Notes: generated by a model not told the origin, from the letters alone. Numbered from the stretch's first letter, positions 51,055 through 61,433 are shown. The stretch is 64,000 nucleotides of DNA from CAZKWG01 sp964615375 (GCA_964615375.1 CAZTOW010000036.1:1-64000), one strand, 5' to 3'. Made by a program: numbers and translations.

Positions 51055-51567
51055 ATGGCCAAGAAGCTGTTCGTAGGTGGGCTGAGCTGGGGCACGAAGG
51101 ACGAGGGGCTGCGCGACGCGTTCGCCCGCTTCGGCGAGGTGACGGACGCCAAGGTGATCCTGGATCGCGAGACCGGCCGCAGCCGCGGTTTCGGTTTCGT
51201 GACCTTCTCCGCGGACGCGGACGCGGACGCCGCGATCTCGGCGATGGACGGGGCGACGCTCGACGGGCGCTCGCTGCGCGTCAACGCGGCCGAGGATCGC
51301 CGTGAGGGCGGCGGTGGCGGCGGCGGCGGCTTCCGCGGTGGTCGCAGCGGCGGCGGCGGCTTCGGCGGCGGCGGCGGCGGCTACGGCGGCGGCGGCGGCG
51401 GCGGCTTCGGCGGTCGCAGCGGCGGCGGCGGCTTCGGCGGCCGTGAGGGCGGCGGCGGCGGCTACGGCGGTCGCGACGGCGGCTACGGCGGCGGCGGCGG
51501 CGGTGGTGGTCGCGGTGGTCGCGGTGGTCGCGGCGGCGGCGGCTACGGCGGCGGCGACGACTGGTAG
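51055..51567 (+). CDS. Glycine-rich RRM RNA-binding protein (170 aa)
   Basis: Single RNA-recognition motif followed by a Gly/Arg/Tyr tail, like the cold-regulated Rbp proteins of cyanobacteria and myxobacteria. RNP2 is LFVGGL (5-10) and RNP1 is RGFGFVTF (44-51), with the aromatic residues that stack on RNA intact; the domain ends at AAED near residue 82. Residues ~85-170 are GGGGGFGGR- and GGYGGR-type repeats (RGG-box like), which can drive RNA binding or condensation. ATG 51055. It has a 205-base leader, long for this window, that might fold and regulate it, for example by temperature. Followed by two terminator hairpins. Confidence 0.95.
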   Translation: MAKKLFVGGLSWGTKDEGLRDAFARFGEVTDAKVILDRETGRSRGFGFVTFSADADADAAISAMDGATLDGRSLRVNAAEDRREGGGGGGGGFRGGRSGGGGFGGGGGGYGGGGGGGFGGRSGGGGFGGREGGGGGYGGRDGGYGGGGGGGGRGGRGGRGGGGYGGGDDW

Positions 51568-51580
51568 CGTCCTCTGAGCG

Positions 51581-51635
51581 GGCGCACCTCGATCCGTCGA
51601 GGCGCGCCCGCCCGGCCCTGCGATCGGGCAGGGCC
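51581..51635 (+). terminator. Tandem hairpins after the RRM gene
   Basis: First: GGCGC-A-CCTCGA pairs with TCGAGG-C-GCGCC (51581-51608). Second: GGCCCTGC pairs with GCAGGGCC around GATCGG (51614-51635). Two strong stems in a row after a highly expressed type of gene look like a double terminator. Confidence 0.6.
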
Positions 51636-51694
51636 ACACCTGCGCTCATGCAGGACGGGCTCCCAGCGCGCTCCACGTTGAGTTATGCCTGCGA

Positions 51695-52474
51695 ATGCCC
51701 GAAATCCTGCGCGCTTATGGCACCGCTCGCAAGCTGAACCTGGGTGAGCTCATCCAGGTGGCTGAGACGCCGGTGCTGCGCCGCGTCGCTGGCGCGGTGG
51801 CGCTGGACTACGGCGAGGGCCGTCAGGTCCACGCCTTCGACTTCGGTGGCCTTGTGCTGATCGGGGTCTCCCCGGACGACGTGCGTCCGCTGCTGCGCCT
51901 GTTGCAGGGCCAGGACGCGCAGCCGCCGGAGCTCGACGAGTTCCTGCTGGACCAGGGATCCGCCGCGGTCAGCTTCGACGCGGTGCGGCTCCCCGATCGG
52001 GACCCCGACCTGCTGAGGGTGGTCTCGCGGGCGCTGGCGCAGTCCGCCGCCCTCGACCGGCTGGAGCGCGAGACCGAGGCGCTGCTGGCCGACGTCACCG
52101 AGGTGGTGGACCAGCTCCGCCAGCGCGGCCGCATCGCCCGCAGCGAGAAGGCGCTGGTCCAGTTCATCGGGGCCGTGCTCTACACCCGGCGCAACCTGGT
52201 CGCCGGGCTGGCCGTGCTGGACAAGCCCGAGGAGGCCTGGGAGGACTCGCGCGCGTCCGAGCTGACCACGGCGCTCACCCGCAACTTCGAGATCGAGGAG
52301 CGCTTCAAGTCGCTCACCGAGAAGCTCGCGCTGGTGCAGGACTCGCTGGAGGTCATCACCGACGTCTGGCGCTCCCGCCACTCCAACAAGCTGGAGTGGC
52401 TGGTCATCGCGCTCATCTCGGTGGAGATCGTGATGGCGCTGCTGGAGCGCCTCGGGCACGCGCTGGGGAGCTGA
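51695..52474 (+). CDS. Rmd1/YagE (DUF155) family protein (259 aa)
   Basis: Homologue of the fungal Rmd1/Rmd8 and bacterial YagE family; the biochemical role is not known. The family pattern is clear: YGEGRQVHAFDFGGLVLIG at the start of the core, LAQSAALDRLERETEALL, GRIARSEKALVQFIGAVLYTRRNLVAGLAVLDKPEEAWED and ERFKSLTEKLALVQDSLEVI. A C-terminal membrane helix (LEWLVIALISVEIVMALL) anchors it, with the body in the cytoplasm. Length is typical. ATG 51695. Convergent with the MYXO-CTERM gene. Confidence 0.88.
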   Translation: MPEILRAYGTARKLNLGELIQVAETPVLRRVAGAVALDYGEGRQVHAFDFGGLVLIGVSPDDVRPLLRLLQGQDAQPPELDEFLLDQGSAAVSFDAVRLPDRDPDLLRVVSRALAQSAALDRLERETEALLADVTEVVDQLRQRGRIARSEKALVQFIGAVLYTRRNLVAGLAVLDKPEEAWEDSRASELTTALTRNFEIEERFKSLTEKLALVQDSLEVITDVWRSRHSNKLEWLVIALISVEIVMALLERLGHALGS

Positions 52475-52478
52475 GGGC

Positions 52479-53672
52479 TCAGCCGCGCGCGCGACGACGC
52501 AGGCCGACGAAGCCCAGCAGCGCCAGGAGGCCGGCGAGCTGCGAGGGGCTGTCCGCGCTGGCGCAGCTGCAGGTGGTCAGGCGACCCTCGGCCATCTTGT
52601 CGGTCCCGCCGTCGCCGCCGCCGCTGTCCGTTCCGCCGGTCTCGACGCTGTCGGTCCCGCCCTCGCCGCCGTTGCCGCCGCCCTCGCCACCGTTGCCGCC
52701 GCCCGTGTCGGTCCCGCCCTCACCGCCGCCGTTGCCGCCGCCGGAGTCGGTCCCGCCCTCGCCGCCGCTGCCGCCGCCGGAGTCGGTCCCGCCCTCGCCG
52801 CCGCCCTCGCCGCCGCCGCCCTCGCCGCCGCTGCTGTCGTCGCAGACGTCGCCGATGCCGTCGCTGTCCGCGTCCGCCTGGTCGGAATTCGCGTCTTCCT
52901 CGCAGTTGTCGTCGTCATCGGCGACGCCGTCCTCGTCCTCGTCCATCTTCAGCACCTCGATGGCGCCGAACAGCACGCGGGTCTCGCCCGACTCACGGAG
53001 CCCGCCCGCGTCGTAGGCGTAGAAGCCCGTCGAGCCCGAGCGCCGCGCGCCGCTGTCCGTGGCCGTCACCATCTCGTCGGGGCTGGCCCAGCGATCATCC
53101 TGCTCCTGCCAGTAGCTCAGCGTGATCTGGTCGTCCTCGCAGCTCAGCTCAAGGCCCGAGACGGAGCCCGCGGTGTAGGACCACTCCTCGGTGGCCAGCA
53201 CCTCGGCTGAGCCCCCGGCGATCTTGACGATGGAGGCGAATTCGTTGTCGGTGCCGATGGGGTTCGAGGCCCCCCGCGGCCCGAGGATCGCGAGGATGTA
53301 GTTCTCGGCGTTGCCGAAGCGGCAGACCACGCCCACGGTGTCGTCGTCCTCCGTGTACATGACCACGCGCATCACGCCGTCTTCGACCGAGACCTCCGAG
53401 TTCACCAGCCAGTTGTCGATGGCGCCGCCGCTGCCCCAGTCGCCACCGAAGTCGCCCGTGTTGTAGTCCGTGGTGGACTGGACGTAGTTGCTGCCGGAGT
53501 AGTCCGAGTAGTAGCCCTCCCAGTCGTCCTCGTCGAAGCCCCGCTCCCAGCCGTCCACGCCGACCATGGACTCGCCGTCCGAGTAGTCGTCGTAGCTCCA
53601 GTAGTCGAGCAGGTCGTAGGCGTGGGCTGGCGAGGTGAGGAGGAGCGCGATGGAGATCGGGAGCAGTGGCAT
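52479..53672 (-). CDS. Secreted protein with TSP3-type repeat, Gly/Ser linker and MYXO-CTERM tail (397 aa)
   Basis: Signal peptide PISIALLLTSPAHA. Residues ~20-250 are an acidic, Tyr/Trp/Gly-rich beta domain (GMRVV-like strands, VGVVCRFGNAENYILAILGP, TLSYWQEQDDRW) that looks like a concanavalin/laminin-G-type sandwich. Then come thrombospondin type 3-like calcium motifs (DEDEDGVADDDDNCEEDANSD), a GGEGG/TDSGGG linker, and a MYXO-CTERM tail: CSCAS, hydrophobic SQLAGLLALLGFVGL and RRRARG. It should be processed and displayed on the cell surface. ATG 53672 after GGGGAA. Ligand unknown. Confidence 0.82.
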   Translation of the reverse strand: MPLLPISIALLLTSPAHAYDLLDYWSYDDYSDGESMVGVDGWERGFDEDDWEGYYSDYSGSNYVQSTTDYNTGDFGGDWGSGGAIDNWLVNSEVSVEDGVMRVVMYTEDDDTVGVVCRFGNAENYILAILGPRGASNPIGTDNEFASIVKIAGGSAEVLATEEWSYTAGSVSGLELSCEDDQITLSYWQEQDDRWASPDEMVTATDSGARRSGSTGFYAYDAGGLRESGETRVLFGAIEVLKMDEDEDGVADDDDNCEEDANSDQADADSDGIGDVCDDSSGGEGGGGEGGGEGGTDSGGGSGGEGGTDSGGGNGGGEGGTDTGGGNGGEGGGNGGEGGTDSVETGGTDSGGGDGGTDKMAEGRLTTCSCASADSPSQLAGLLALLGFVGLRRRARG

Positions 53673-53778
53673 GGCAGAATTCCCCTTCGGGGGAGGAGGA
53701 TAGCGGAGGTCGGCCCCATCCGCAATTGCCGCGCGCGAGAGACTACGAGGACGGCGCCAGGCCGGTTATGACGCGGCC

Positions 53779-55641
53779 GTGAGCTCCCCCTTCGACATCG
53801 TCGTGGTCGGCGCCGGACACGCGGGCTGTGAGGCCGCCGTGGCCGCGGCGCGCCTCGGCGCGCGGGTCGCGGTGGTGACCCTGCGGGCGGCCCATGTGGG
53901 GCGTCTGTCCTGCAACCCCGCCGTCGGCGGCCTGGCCAAGGGCCACCTCGTGCGGGAGATCGACGCGCTCGGCGGCGTCATGGCCCGGGTGACCGACCGC
54001 GCAACCATCCAGTTCCGCCGGCTGAACACCCGCAAGGGCCTGGCGGTCCAGGCGAGCCGGGCTCAGGTGGACATCGATCTGTACCCCGACGAGATGCGCG
54101 CCCTGCTGCGCTCCACCCCGGGCCTGAGCCTGCTGGAGGGCGAGGTGGCCGCGGTCCTCACCGAGGGCGGGCGGGTCAGCGGCGTGCGGCTGGCGGACGG
54201 CGCGATCCTTGCCTCTCGGGCGGTCGTGCTGACCACGGGCACCTTCCTGGCTGGGGTGATGCACTGCGGGGACCAGCGGGCCGAGGGCGGGCGCGTGGGC
54301 GACGGGGCGGCGGCGCGGCTCTCGGAGAGCCTGCGGGCCCTGGGGCTGCGGCTCGGGCGGCTGAAGACCGGCACCACCCCGCGGGTCTCGGCGCGCTCCA
54401 TCCGCTGGGACCGCGTCGAGGTGCAGGACGGCGTGATTCCCGACGGGCACTTCTCCTTCACCCCGCCCGAGCGCCGGCTGCCCCAGCGGGACTGCCACCT
54501 GACCTGGACCACGGCCGCGACCCACGCCCTCATCCGGGAGAACCTCCACCGCAGCGCGATGTACGCGGGCGCCATCACCGGGCGCGGCCCGCGCTACTGC
54601 CCCTCGGTGGAGGACAAGATCGTCCGCTTCGCCGACAAGGAGCGCCACCAGCTCTTCCTGGAGCCCGAGGGCCTGAGCACGGACCGCGTCTACGTGAACG
54701 GGCTCTCCACCAGCCTGCCCCGCGACGTCCAGGAGGCGATGCTGCGCACCATCCCCGGGCTGGAGGACGCGGTCATCCTCCAGCACGGCTACGCGGTGGA
54801 GTACGACTTCTCCGACCCGCGCGACCTGGACCACGGGCTCCAGCACCGGGGCGTCCCCGGCCTCTACCTGGCGGGGCAGGTCAACGGGACCAGCGGCTAC
54901 GAGGAGGCGGCGGCCCAGGGCCTGGTGGCGGGCATCGCCGCGGCGCGCGGGGAGGCGCCCCGCCTGGGCCGGGATCGGGCCTACATCGACGTCCTCATCG
55001 ACGATCTCGTCACCCGCGGCGTGGGCGGCGAGCCCTACCGCATGTTCCCGAGCCGCGCCGAGCACCGCCTCCTCCTGCGCGAGGACAACGCCGACCGCCG
55101 GCTCACGCCGCTGGGGAGGGCGCTGGGGCTGGTGGACGACGCGAGCTGGGCGCGCTTCGAGCGCAAGCAGGAGGCGATCGAGGGCCTGGAGCGCTGGTGC
55201 TCGGAGCGCCTCGTCCGACCGGACGCCGAGACCGCCGCCCGCTTCGAGGCGCAGGGGCTGGTGCCGCCCCGCAACCGCCAGAGCGTGGCCGAGCTGCTGC
55301 GGCGCCCCGAGCTGGGCTGGGCCGAGATCGTCAATTTGCTTGACGATGTACCGGCGGTGGACGCGGAGGTCGCGCTCCAGGTGGAGACCGACCTCAAGTA
55401 CGCCGGCTACCTGCGCCGCGAGGAGGCCCGCGCCGCCTCCGCCCGCCGCCTGGAGCACGTCCGGCTCCCCGAGGACCTGGATCTGCGGCTCCCCGGCCTG
55501 TCCAACGAGGTCAGCGAGCGCCTGCGCCAGGTCCGCCCCGCTACGCTGGGCGAGGCCGCGCGCATCCCCGGCGTCACCCCCGCCGCCATCGACGCGCTGG
55601 CCGCCCACCTGGCCCGCCGGCTCCCCGAGGTCCGCGCATGA
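53779..55641 (+). CDS. mnmG: tRNA uridine-34 modification enzyme MnmG (GidA)
   Basis: FAD-dependent half of the MnmE-MnmG complex, which installs carboxymethylaminomethyl at U34 of several tRNAs. The FAD Rossmann motif (VVVGAGHAGCEAA) is at residues ~8-20; LSCNPAVGGLAKGHLVREIDALGG, GTFLAGVMHCG, RLKTGTTPRV, QLFLEPEG and GYEEAAAQGLVAGIAAA are all family signatures. Length 620 is normal. The start is a GTG (53779). It overlaps rsmG by four bases (ATGA), the common gidA-gidB arrangement; mnmE is not in the window. Confidence 0.97.
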   Translation: MSSPFDIVVVGAGHAGCEAAVAAARLGARVAVVTLRAAHVGRLSCNPAVGGLAKGHLVREIDALGGVMARVTDRATIQFRRLNTRKGLAVQASRAQVDIDLYPDEMRALLRSTPGLSLLEGEVAAVLTEGGRVSGVRLADGAILASRAVVLTTGTFLAGVMHCGDQRAEGGRVGDGAAARLSESLRALGLRLGRLKTGTTPRVSARSIRWDRVEVQDGVIPDGHFSFTPPERRLPQRDCHLTWTTAATHALIRENLHRSAMYAGAITGRGPRYCPSVEDKIVRFADKERHQLFLEPEGLSTDRVYVNGLSTSLPRDVQEAMLRTIPGLEDAVILQHGYAVEYDFSDPRDLDHGLQHRGVPGLYLAGQVNGTSGYEEAAAQGLVAGIAAARGEAPRLGRDRAYIDVLIDDLVTRGVGGEPYRMFPSRAEHRLLLREDNADRRLTPLGRALGLVDDASWARFERKQEAIEGLERWCSERLVRPDAETAARFEAQGLVPPRNRQSVAELLRRPELGWAEIVNLLDDVPAVDAEVALQVETDLKYAGYLRREEARAASARRLEHVRLPEDLDLRLPGLSNEVSERLRQVRPATLGEAARIPGVTPAAIDALAAHLARRLPEVRA

Positions 55642-56192
55642 GCTCTCCCGATCCCGCGCAGGTGGCCCGCGTCCACCGAGACCTCCTGGAGCGCTGGCGG
55701 GGGGCGATGGATCTGGTGGGCCCGGGGCCCCTCGACCCGCACTTCGAGGACGCCGCGGGGGCGGTGGCGGGGCTCGAGGCGCGCGGGCGCTGGGCCGACC
55801 TGGGCAGCGGCGCGGGCTTCCCCGGGATCGCGCTGGCCGCCGCCTGGTCCGAGGCGGAGGTGCTGCTGGTGGAGAGCCGCCAGAAGCGCGCCGTGTTCCT
55901 GGAGAACGTGGTCGCCGAGACCAGGTTGACGAACGCCCGGGTGCTGCGGGTCCGCGCCGAGGAGCTGGCGCCGGACCTCGACGGCGTGATCGCCCGCGCC
56001 TTCCTGCCGCCCCCCGACTACCTCGCCCTCGCCTCGCGCCTGCTGCGGCCTGAGGGCGTGGCGGTGCTGCTGCTGGGCGACCGCGAGCCGGGTGGCTTCG
56101 CGGGCTGGGAGGTGGTGGACGAGGCGCGCTACCCGGTAGGCGACGGGTGGCGGCGGCGGGTGGTGGTGCGGAGGCTCAGGGCAGGAGGGTGA
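55638..56192 (+). CDS. rsmG: 16S rRNA m7G527 methyltransferase RsmG (GidB)
   Basis: SAM-dependent methyltransferase for G527 of 16S rRNA. The SAM loop ADLGSGAGFPGIALA is near residues 54-67; VLLVESRQKRAVFLENVVAETRLTNARVLRVRAEEL is the usual strand 2-3 region, and the C-terminus (WEVVDEARYPVG) is short. At 184 residues it is a little shorter than the ~205-residue average, mainly from a reduced N-terminal helix region. It overlaps mnmG, so the two are coupled. Confidence 0.93.
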   Translation: MSSPDPAQVARVHRDLLERWRGAMDLVGPGPLDPHFEDAAGAVAGLEARGRWADLGSGAGFPGIALAAAWSEAEVLLVESRQKRAVFLENVVAETRLTNARVLRVRAEELAPDLDGVIARAFLPPPDYLALASRLLRPEGVAVLLLGDREPGGFAGWEVVDEARYPVGDGWRRRVVVRRLRAGG

Positions 56193-56266
56193 GGGCGGAT
56201 GAGGCCACGTCGCGCGGAGTCGTCATCCCAGCCCACATCTCCCGAGTCCTAGGCTACACTCACGAG

Positions 56267-58090
56267 ATGTCATCGCACCACCCCTTCCTCACCCTCTTCC
56301 CCCTCGCCGTCCTCCTCGCCGCCTGCCCGCCGGTCACGGTGGACAAGGAGGAGACCGGCCAGCCGCCCATCCCCAACGAGACCGCGGATGACACCGGGGA
56401 CCCGCTGCCGGACTCGCAGGACACGGGCTGCGATCCCACGGACACGGGGCTGCCGGTCTTCTACCGGGACGTGGACGGGGACAGCTACGGCAACGCGGCG
56501 GTGCAGATCCAGGCCTGCGAGCAGCCCGAGGGCTACGTGGACCGCGCCGGGGACTGCGACGACGCGAGCTCGGTCATCCACCCGGGGGCGGCGGAGCTCT
56601 GCAACGACGCCGACGAGGACTGCGACGACCTCATCGACGAGGACTTCGACGCCGACGCCGACGGCCACACGAACAGCGCGTGCGCCAACGGGGACGACTG
56701 CGACGACACGAACGCCGCGATCTACCCGGGCGCCGACGAGAGCTGCGGGGACGACGTCGACGCGGACTGCGACGGGCAGGACACGATCTGCGGCTACGAG
56801 GAGGACCTGGAGGCGGCCGACGGCAAGCGCTACGCGGAGGGCCGCAGCGACGACGCGGGGCGCCACATGGACGCGGGCGACATCGACGGAGACGGGATCG
56901 AGGACGTGGTGACGGGGGCGATGTGGGCCTACGGGTACACGGGCTCGGCCTGGGTCAACTACGGCCCGATCACGGGCTCGTCGAGCTTCGACTCGGACGG
57001 CTACGAGCTCACGGCGGGCTCGGGCGGCTACGAGGCGGGGCGCACGGTGGGCGTGTACGACGTGGACGCCGACGGCTACGCGGACATCTTCCTGGGCTCG
57101 CCGGACGCGAGCGTCTACGACGCGGTGGTCTTCATCAGCCCCATCACCGAGGACCTGGCGTTCTCCGAGGCGGACCTGCGGGCCTCCTGCTCGACGGCGG
57201 TGGAGTGCGGGCACGGCGGGGACCTCGCCGACATCGACGGCGACGGGACCGGGGACGTGATCATCGGCGCCGGCGAGGAGGTCACGGGCGGCTACTACTC
57301 GGGCTCGGTCTACGTGGTCTTCGGGCCCATCGAGTCCCGCTCCATGGACATCCACGGCAGCGCGGACGTGGAGCTGGTCGGCGACCAGGACGGCTCGGAG
57401 ACCGGGCGCGTCATCACCGCGGGCGAGGATCTGGACGGCGACGGCGTCCAGGACATGCTGGTCACGGCGAGCTACGACACGGACGGCGGTCCGTATGCGG
57501 GCGCGGTCCACGTCGTGCTGGGGCCGGTGACGGATGACGGCGAGCTGGCGGACTCCGACGGGAAGCTGCTGGGGAACGGCGCCTACGACTACGCGGGCGA
57601 GTCGCTGGCCATGGGGGACGTGGACGGGGACGGGCTCTCCGACGCGATCGTGGGGACCTCGACGAGCGCGAGCGGGGCGGGCCGGACCTATGTGGTGCTG
57701 GGGCCCGCCACGGGGGAGACGAGCCTGCGGGACGCGGACGTGGGCTTCCGGGGCTCCTCGAGCGAGGGGCTGGGGACCTCCATCGTCAGCGGGCGCGACC
57801 TGGACGAGGACGGCTACGACGAGCTGATGATCGGCGCGGGCACGGACAGCAGCGCGGGCTCCAGCGCGGGCGCGGCCTACCTGTACTTCGGGCCGCTCTC
57901 CGGCTCGCTGAGCCCGTCGGACGCCGACTTCGGCATCCTGGGCGAGGAGCGCAGCGACGCCGCCGGGACCGGCGTGGGCTTCGGCGACCTGGACGGCAAC
58001 GGGCGCGCGGACCTGCTGATCGGCGCGACCGGGGACTCGACGGGGGCGATGAGCGCGGGCGCGCTCTACGTGCTCTACACGGAGGACTGA
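56267..58090 (+). CDS. Lipoprotein with MopE motifs and a seven-bladed FG-GAP propeller (607 aa)
   Basis: ATG 56267 is chosen over an upstream alternative because it directly precedes the signal sequence (LFPLAVLLAAC, lipobox LAAC). A Pro/Asp/Thr-rich spacer leads to two MopE-type motifs (DCDDASSVIHPGAAELC, NDADEDCDDLIDE) at ~90-180. From ~200, seven FG-GAP blades follow (DIDGDGIEDVVTG, DVDADGYADIFLG, DIDGDGTGDVIIG, DLDGDGVQDMLVT, DVDGDGLSDAIVG, DLDEDGYDELMIG, DLDGNGRADLLIG), each calcium-binding and together enough for one closed integrin-alpha-like propeller. Probably a surface-anchored binding protein. First of four exported-protein genes. Confidence 0.86.
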   Translation: MSSHHPFLTLFPLAVLLAACPPVTVDKEETGQPPIPNETADDTGDPLPDSQDTGCDPTDTGLPVFYRDVDGDSYGNAAVQIQACEQPEGYVDRAGDCDDASSVIHPGAAELCNDADEDCDDLIDEDFDADADGHTNSACANGDDCDDTNAAIYPGADESCGDDVDADCDGQDTICGYEEDLEAADGKRYAEGRSDDAGRHMDAGDIDGDGIEDVVTGAMWAYGYTGSAWVNYGPITGSSSFDSDGYELTAGSGGYEAGRTVGVYDVDADGYADIFLGSPDASVYDAVVFISPITEDLAFSEADLRASCSTAVECGHGGDLADIDGDGTGDVIIGAGEEVTGGYYSGSVYVVFGPIESRSMDIHGSADVELVGDQDGSETGRVITAGEDLDGDGVQDMLVTASYDTDGGPYAGAVHVVLGPVTDDGELADSDGKLLGNGAYDYAGESLAMGDVDGDGLSDAIVGTSTSASGAGRTYVVLGPATGETSLRDADVGFRGSSSEGLGTSIVSGRDLDEDGYDELMIGAGTDSSAGSSAGAAYLYFGPLSGSLSPSDADFGILGEERSDAAGTGVGFGDLDGNGRADLLIGATGDSTGAMSAGALYVLYTED

Positions 58091-58147
58091 GCGCGCAGGC
58101 GGCCTGGATCAGGTGTCGCAGGCGGGAAAATGTGAAACAATAGGAGG

Positions 58148-60304
58148 ATGACCGAGCGCACCTCCCTCCTCCTCCTCTGCATCCTCTCGCTGCCCGCGTG
58201 TCGGGACAAGGACAGCGGCGCCGAGACCCCCGACGACAGCGGCCCGGACGACAGCGGCCCGGACGACAGCGGCGCGGATGACACGTCGACGCCCGTGGAG
58301 ACGGCCTGCGCCGAGGCGGAGGCCCGCCTGGGCTACCCCGCCTGCGAGCACCGCGTCCCCGACGAGGACACGTTCACGGCGATCACCGTGGCCGCCTCGA
58401 CAGTGGACCAGCTCCGCGTGGGCAAGTACCTGGTCCCGGCGCGGGAGGACGCGCGGCTGCCGCCCGCGTTTCTGGTCGTGGAGAACTTCGCGCTCCACTA
58501 CGACTTCCTCGTCGAGGCCTTCCCCGACCAGTTCTCCGGGCTGACCACCGCCGACTACGAGGGCCTGGTCCTCTACCCGGAGACGCGCGAGTTCTACGCC
58601 GGCACGCTCTCGCTCTACATCTCGGCGGACGGCTTCTTCTACGGCTTCACCGTCTGGGACGACCCGGCGGAGAGCTCGAGCACGGTGACCGAGTCCGACG
58701 TCCAGGCCACCTGGGAGATCCTCCAGGACCGCTTCGCGATCGGCGAGCTGGCCTTCGTGCCCAACACCGAGGCGCAGATCGAGGCCGCCCAGACCTGGGA
58801 GGACGCGCCCTTCCCCATCGAGGGCCTGGACTCGGACGTGGACTACGAGGTCTACAACGTGGGCGAGGCCTACGGCACGCTGCGCCTCTACACGCTCGAG
58901 GAGCTGGACGAGGCGACCCAGGACGTCGATTTCGGCTACCAGGACATCCTGGCCCTCGAGGAGGCGCCCACCGATCTGGAGCGCGTGGTGAGCGGCATCA
59001 TCACCGGCACGCGCCAGGGCGGGCTCTCGCACCTGAGCGTGCGCAGCGCGGCGCGCGGCACCCCCAACTGCTACGTCGCCGACCCGCTCACCACGCTGGC
59101 CGACTGGGAGGGCAAGCTCGTCCACTTCACCTGCGGCGAGGACGACTGGAGCATCGAGGAGGCCAACGCCGACGACGCCAGCGCCTGGTGGGAGAGCATC
59201 AAGCCCGATCCGGTCGATCTCTGCGACCCGAACGTGGAGACCGAGGACCTGCCCGGCCTGCTGGAGCTCGCCACGGACTCGGAGGAGGACCGCTCCACAT
59301 CCACATGCACCTATGGCGCCAAGGGGACCAACCTCGCCACGCTCTACCAGCGCATCGAGGAGGAGTACCAGCTCACGGGCTTCCTCATCCCCTTCCACTA
59401 CTACCAGGACTTCATGGACACCCACACCTGGCTGGTGGACCTGGGGGACGGGGAGTCGGAGCACACGTTCAGCGAGACCATCGCCGCCTGGAGCGTGGAC
59501 GCCACCTTCCTCGCCGACCCGACCGTGCGGCGGGAGTGGCTGGGCGACCTGCGCGACGCCATCCGCGCGTCCGAGGTGGACCCCGACGTGGTCAGCGCCC
59601 TGGCCGCGCGCATCGAGGACGTCTGGGGCAGCGACGAGGTGATGGTGCGCTTCCGGTCCTCGTCCAACGCCGAGGACAGCCTGGGCTTCAGCGGCGCGGG
59701 CTTGTACGAGTCCGAGAGCGTCTGCGTGGCCGACGAGTTCGACGGGGACGACGAGGGCCCGAGCATCTGCGACGACAGCAAGGAGGACGAGCAGACCTTG
59801 CAGTTCGCCCTGCTGGAGGTCTGGGCCTCCCTGTGGAAGATGGAGGCCTGGGACGAGCGGGACTGGTACGGCATGGACCAGTCCAAGGTCGCCATGGGCG
59901 TGCTCTGCAACACCCGCACGGGCAGCGAGCAGGCCAACATCGTCGCCTTCTCCGGCAACCCCACCACGGACGACGACGACCGCTACCTGGTCAACGCCCA
60001 GGAGGGCGAGCTGGAGGTCGTCTCCGCCGAGGCCGGCGTCGTGCCGGAGAGCGTGCTGCTCACGGTCGAGGACGGCGTGGTGACCCAGATCCTGCGCGTG
60101 TCCGGCAGCTCGGAGGTCGAGGGCGGCGAGGTGCTGACCGACGCCGAGCTCACCGAGCTGGCCGGCGTGCTCTACGACGCCAGCCTGGTCTTCCCGCAGG
60201 ACGAGATGGTGCCCGAGGGCCGCGACGTGCTGTGGGACACCGAGTGGAAGGTGGACTCCACCGGCCAGCTCAAGATCAAGCAGATCCGCCCCTATCTCCG
60301 CTGA
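58148..60304 (+). CDS. Lipoprotein with PEP-synthase/PPDK-type swivelling-His and ATP-grasp domains (718 aa)
   Basis: Signal sequence with a lipobox-like LPAC (Cys18), then an Asp/Ser-rich spacer in which DDSGP repeats. Residues ~50-270 are not recognised. Residues ~278-310 (VVSGIITGTRQGGLSHLSVRSAARGTPN) match the phosphohistidine-swivelling domain of PEP-utilising enzymes, with His295 at the place of the phospho-His. Residues ~400-715 match the PPDK N-terminal ATP-grasp fold: GAKGTNLATLYQRI, VMVRFRSSSNAEDSLGFSGAGL (499-517), GMDQSKVAMGVLCN and KQIRPYL. A complete phosphotransfer unit is thus predicted to be exported, where ATP is scarce; the order (His domain before ATP-grasp) is reversed from PEP synthase. 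Function unknown. Confidence 0.82.
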   Translation: MTERTSLLLLCILSLPACRDKDSGAETPDDSGPDDSGPDDSGADDTSTPVETACAEAEARLGYPACEHRVPDEDTFTAITVAASTVDQLRVGKYLVPAREDARLPPAFLVVENFALHYDFLVEAFPDQFSGLTTADYEGLVLYPETREFYAGTLSLYISADGFFYGFTVWDDPAESSSTVTESDVQATWEILQDRFAIGELAFVPNTEAQIEAAQTWEDAPFPIEGLDSDVDYEVYNVGEAYGTLRLYTLEELDEATQDVDFGYQDILALEEAPTDLERVVSGIITGTRQGGLSHLSVRSAARGTPNCYVADPLTTLADWEGKLVHFTCGEDDWSIEEANADDASAWWESIKPDPVDLCDPNVETEDLPGLLELATDSEEDRSTSTCTYGAKGTNLATLYQRIEEEYQLTGFLIPFHYYQDFMDTHTWLVDLGDGESEHTFSETIAAWSVDATFLADPTVRREWLGDLRDAIRASEVDPDVVSALAARIEDVWGSDEVMVRFRSSSNAEDSLGFSGAGLYESESVCVADEFDGDDEGPSICDDSKEDEQTLQFALLEVWASLWKMEAWDERDWYGMDQSKVAMGVLCNTRTGSEQANIVAFSGNPTTDDDDRYLVNAQEGELEVVSAEAGVVPESVLLTVEDGVVTQILRVSGSSEVEGGEVLTDAELTELAGVLYDASLVFPQDEMVPEGRDVLWDTEWKVDSTGQLKIKQIRPYLR

Positions 60305-60314
60305 GGAACCGCCT

Positions 60315-61429
<1,115 letters not shown>

Positions 61430-61433
<4 letters not shown>

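Noticed and set aside
50888..51076. 62-codon frame upstream of the RRM gene
   Set aside because: No ribosome-binding site, overlaps the RRM start in another frame and has no recognisable features.
50896..51639. Ala-rich minus-strand frame over the RRM gene
   Set aside because: Reverse translation of the Gly-rich tail produces runs of Ala and Thr; artefact.
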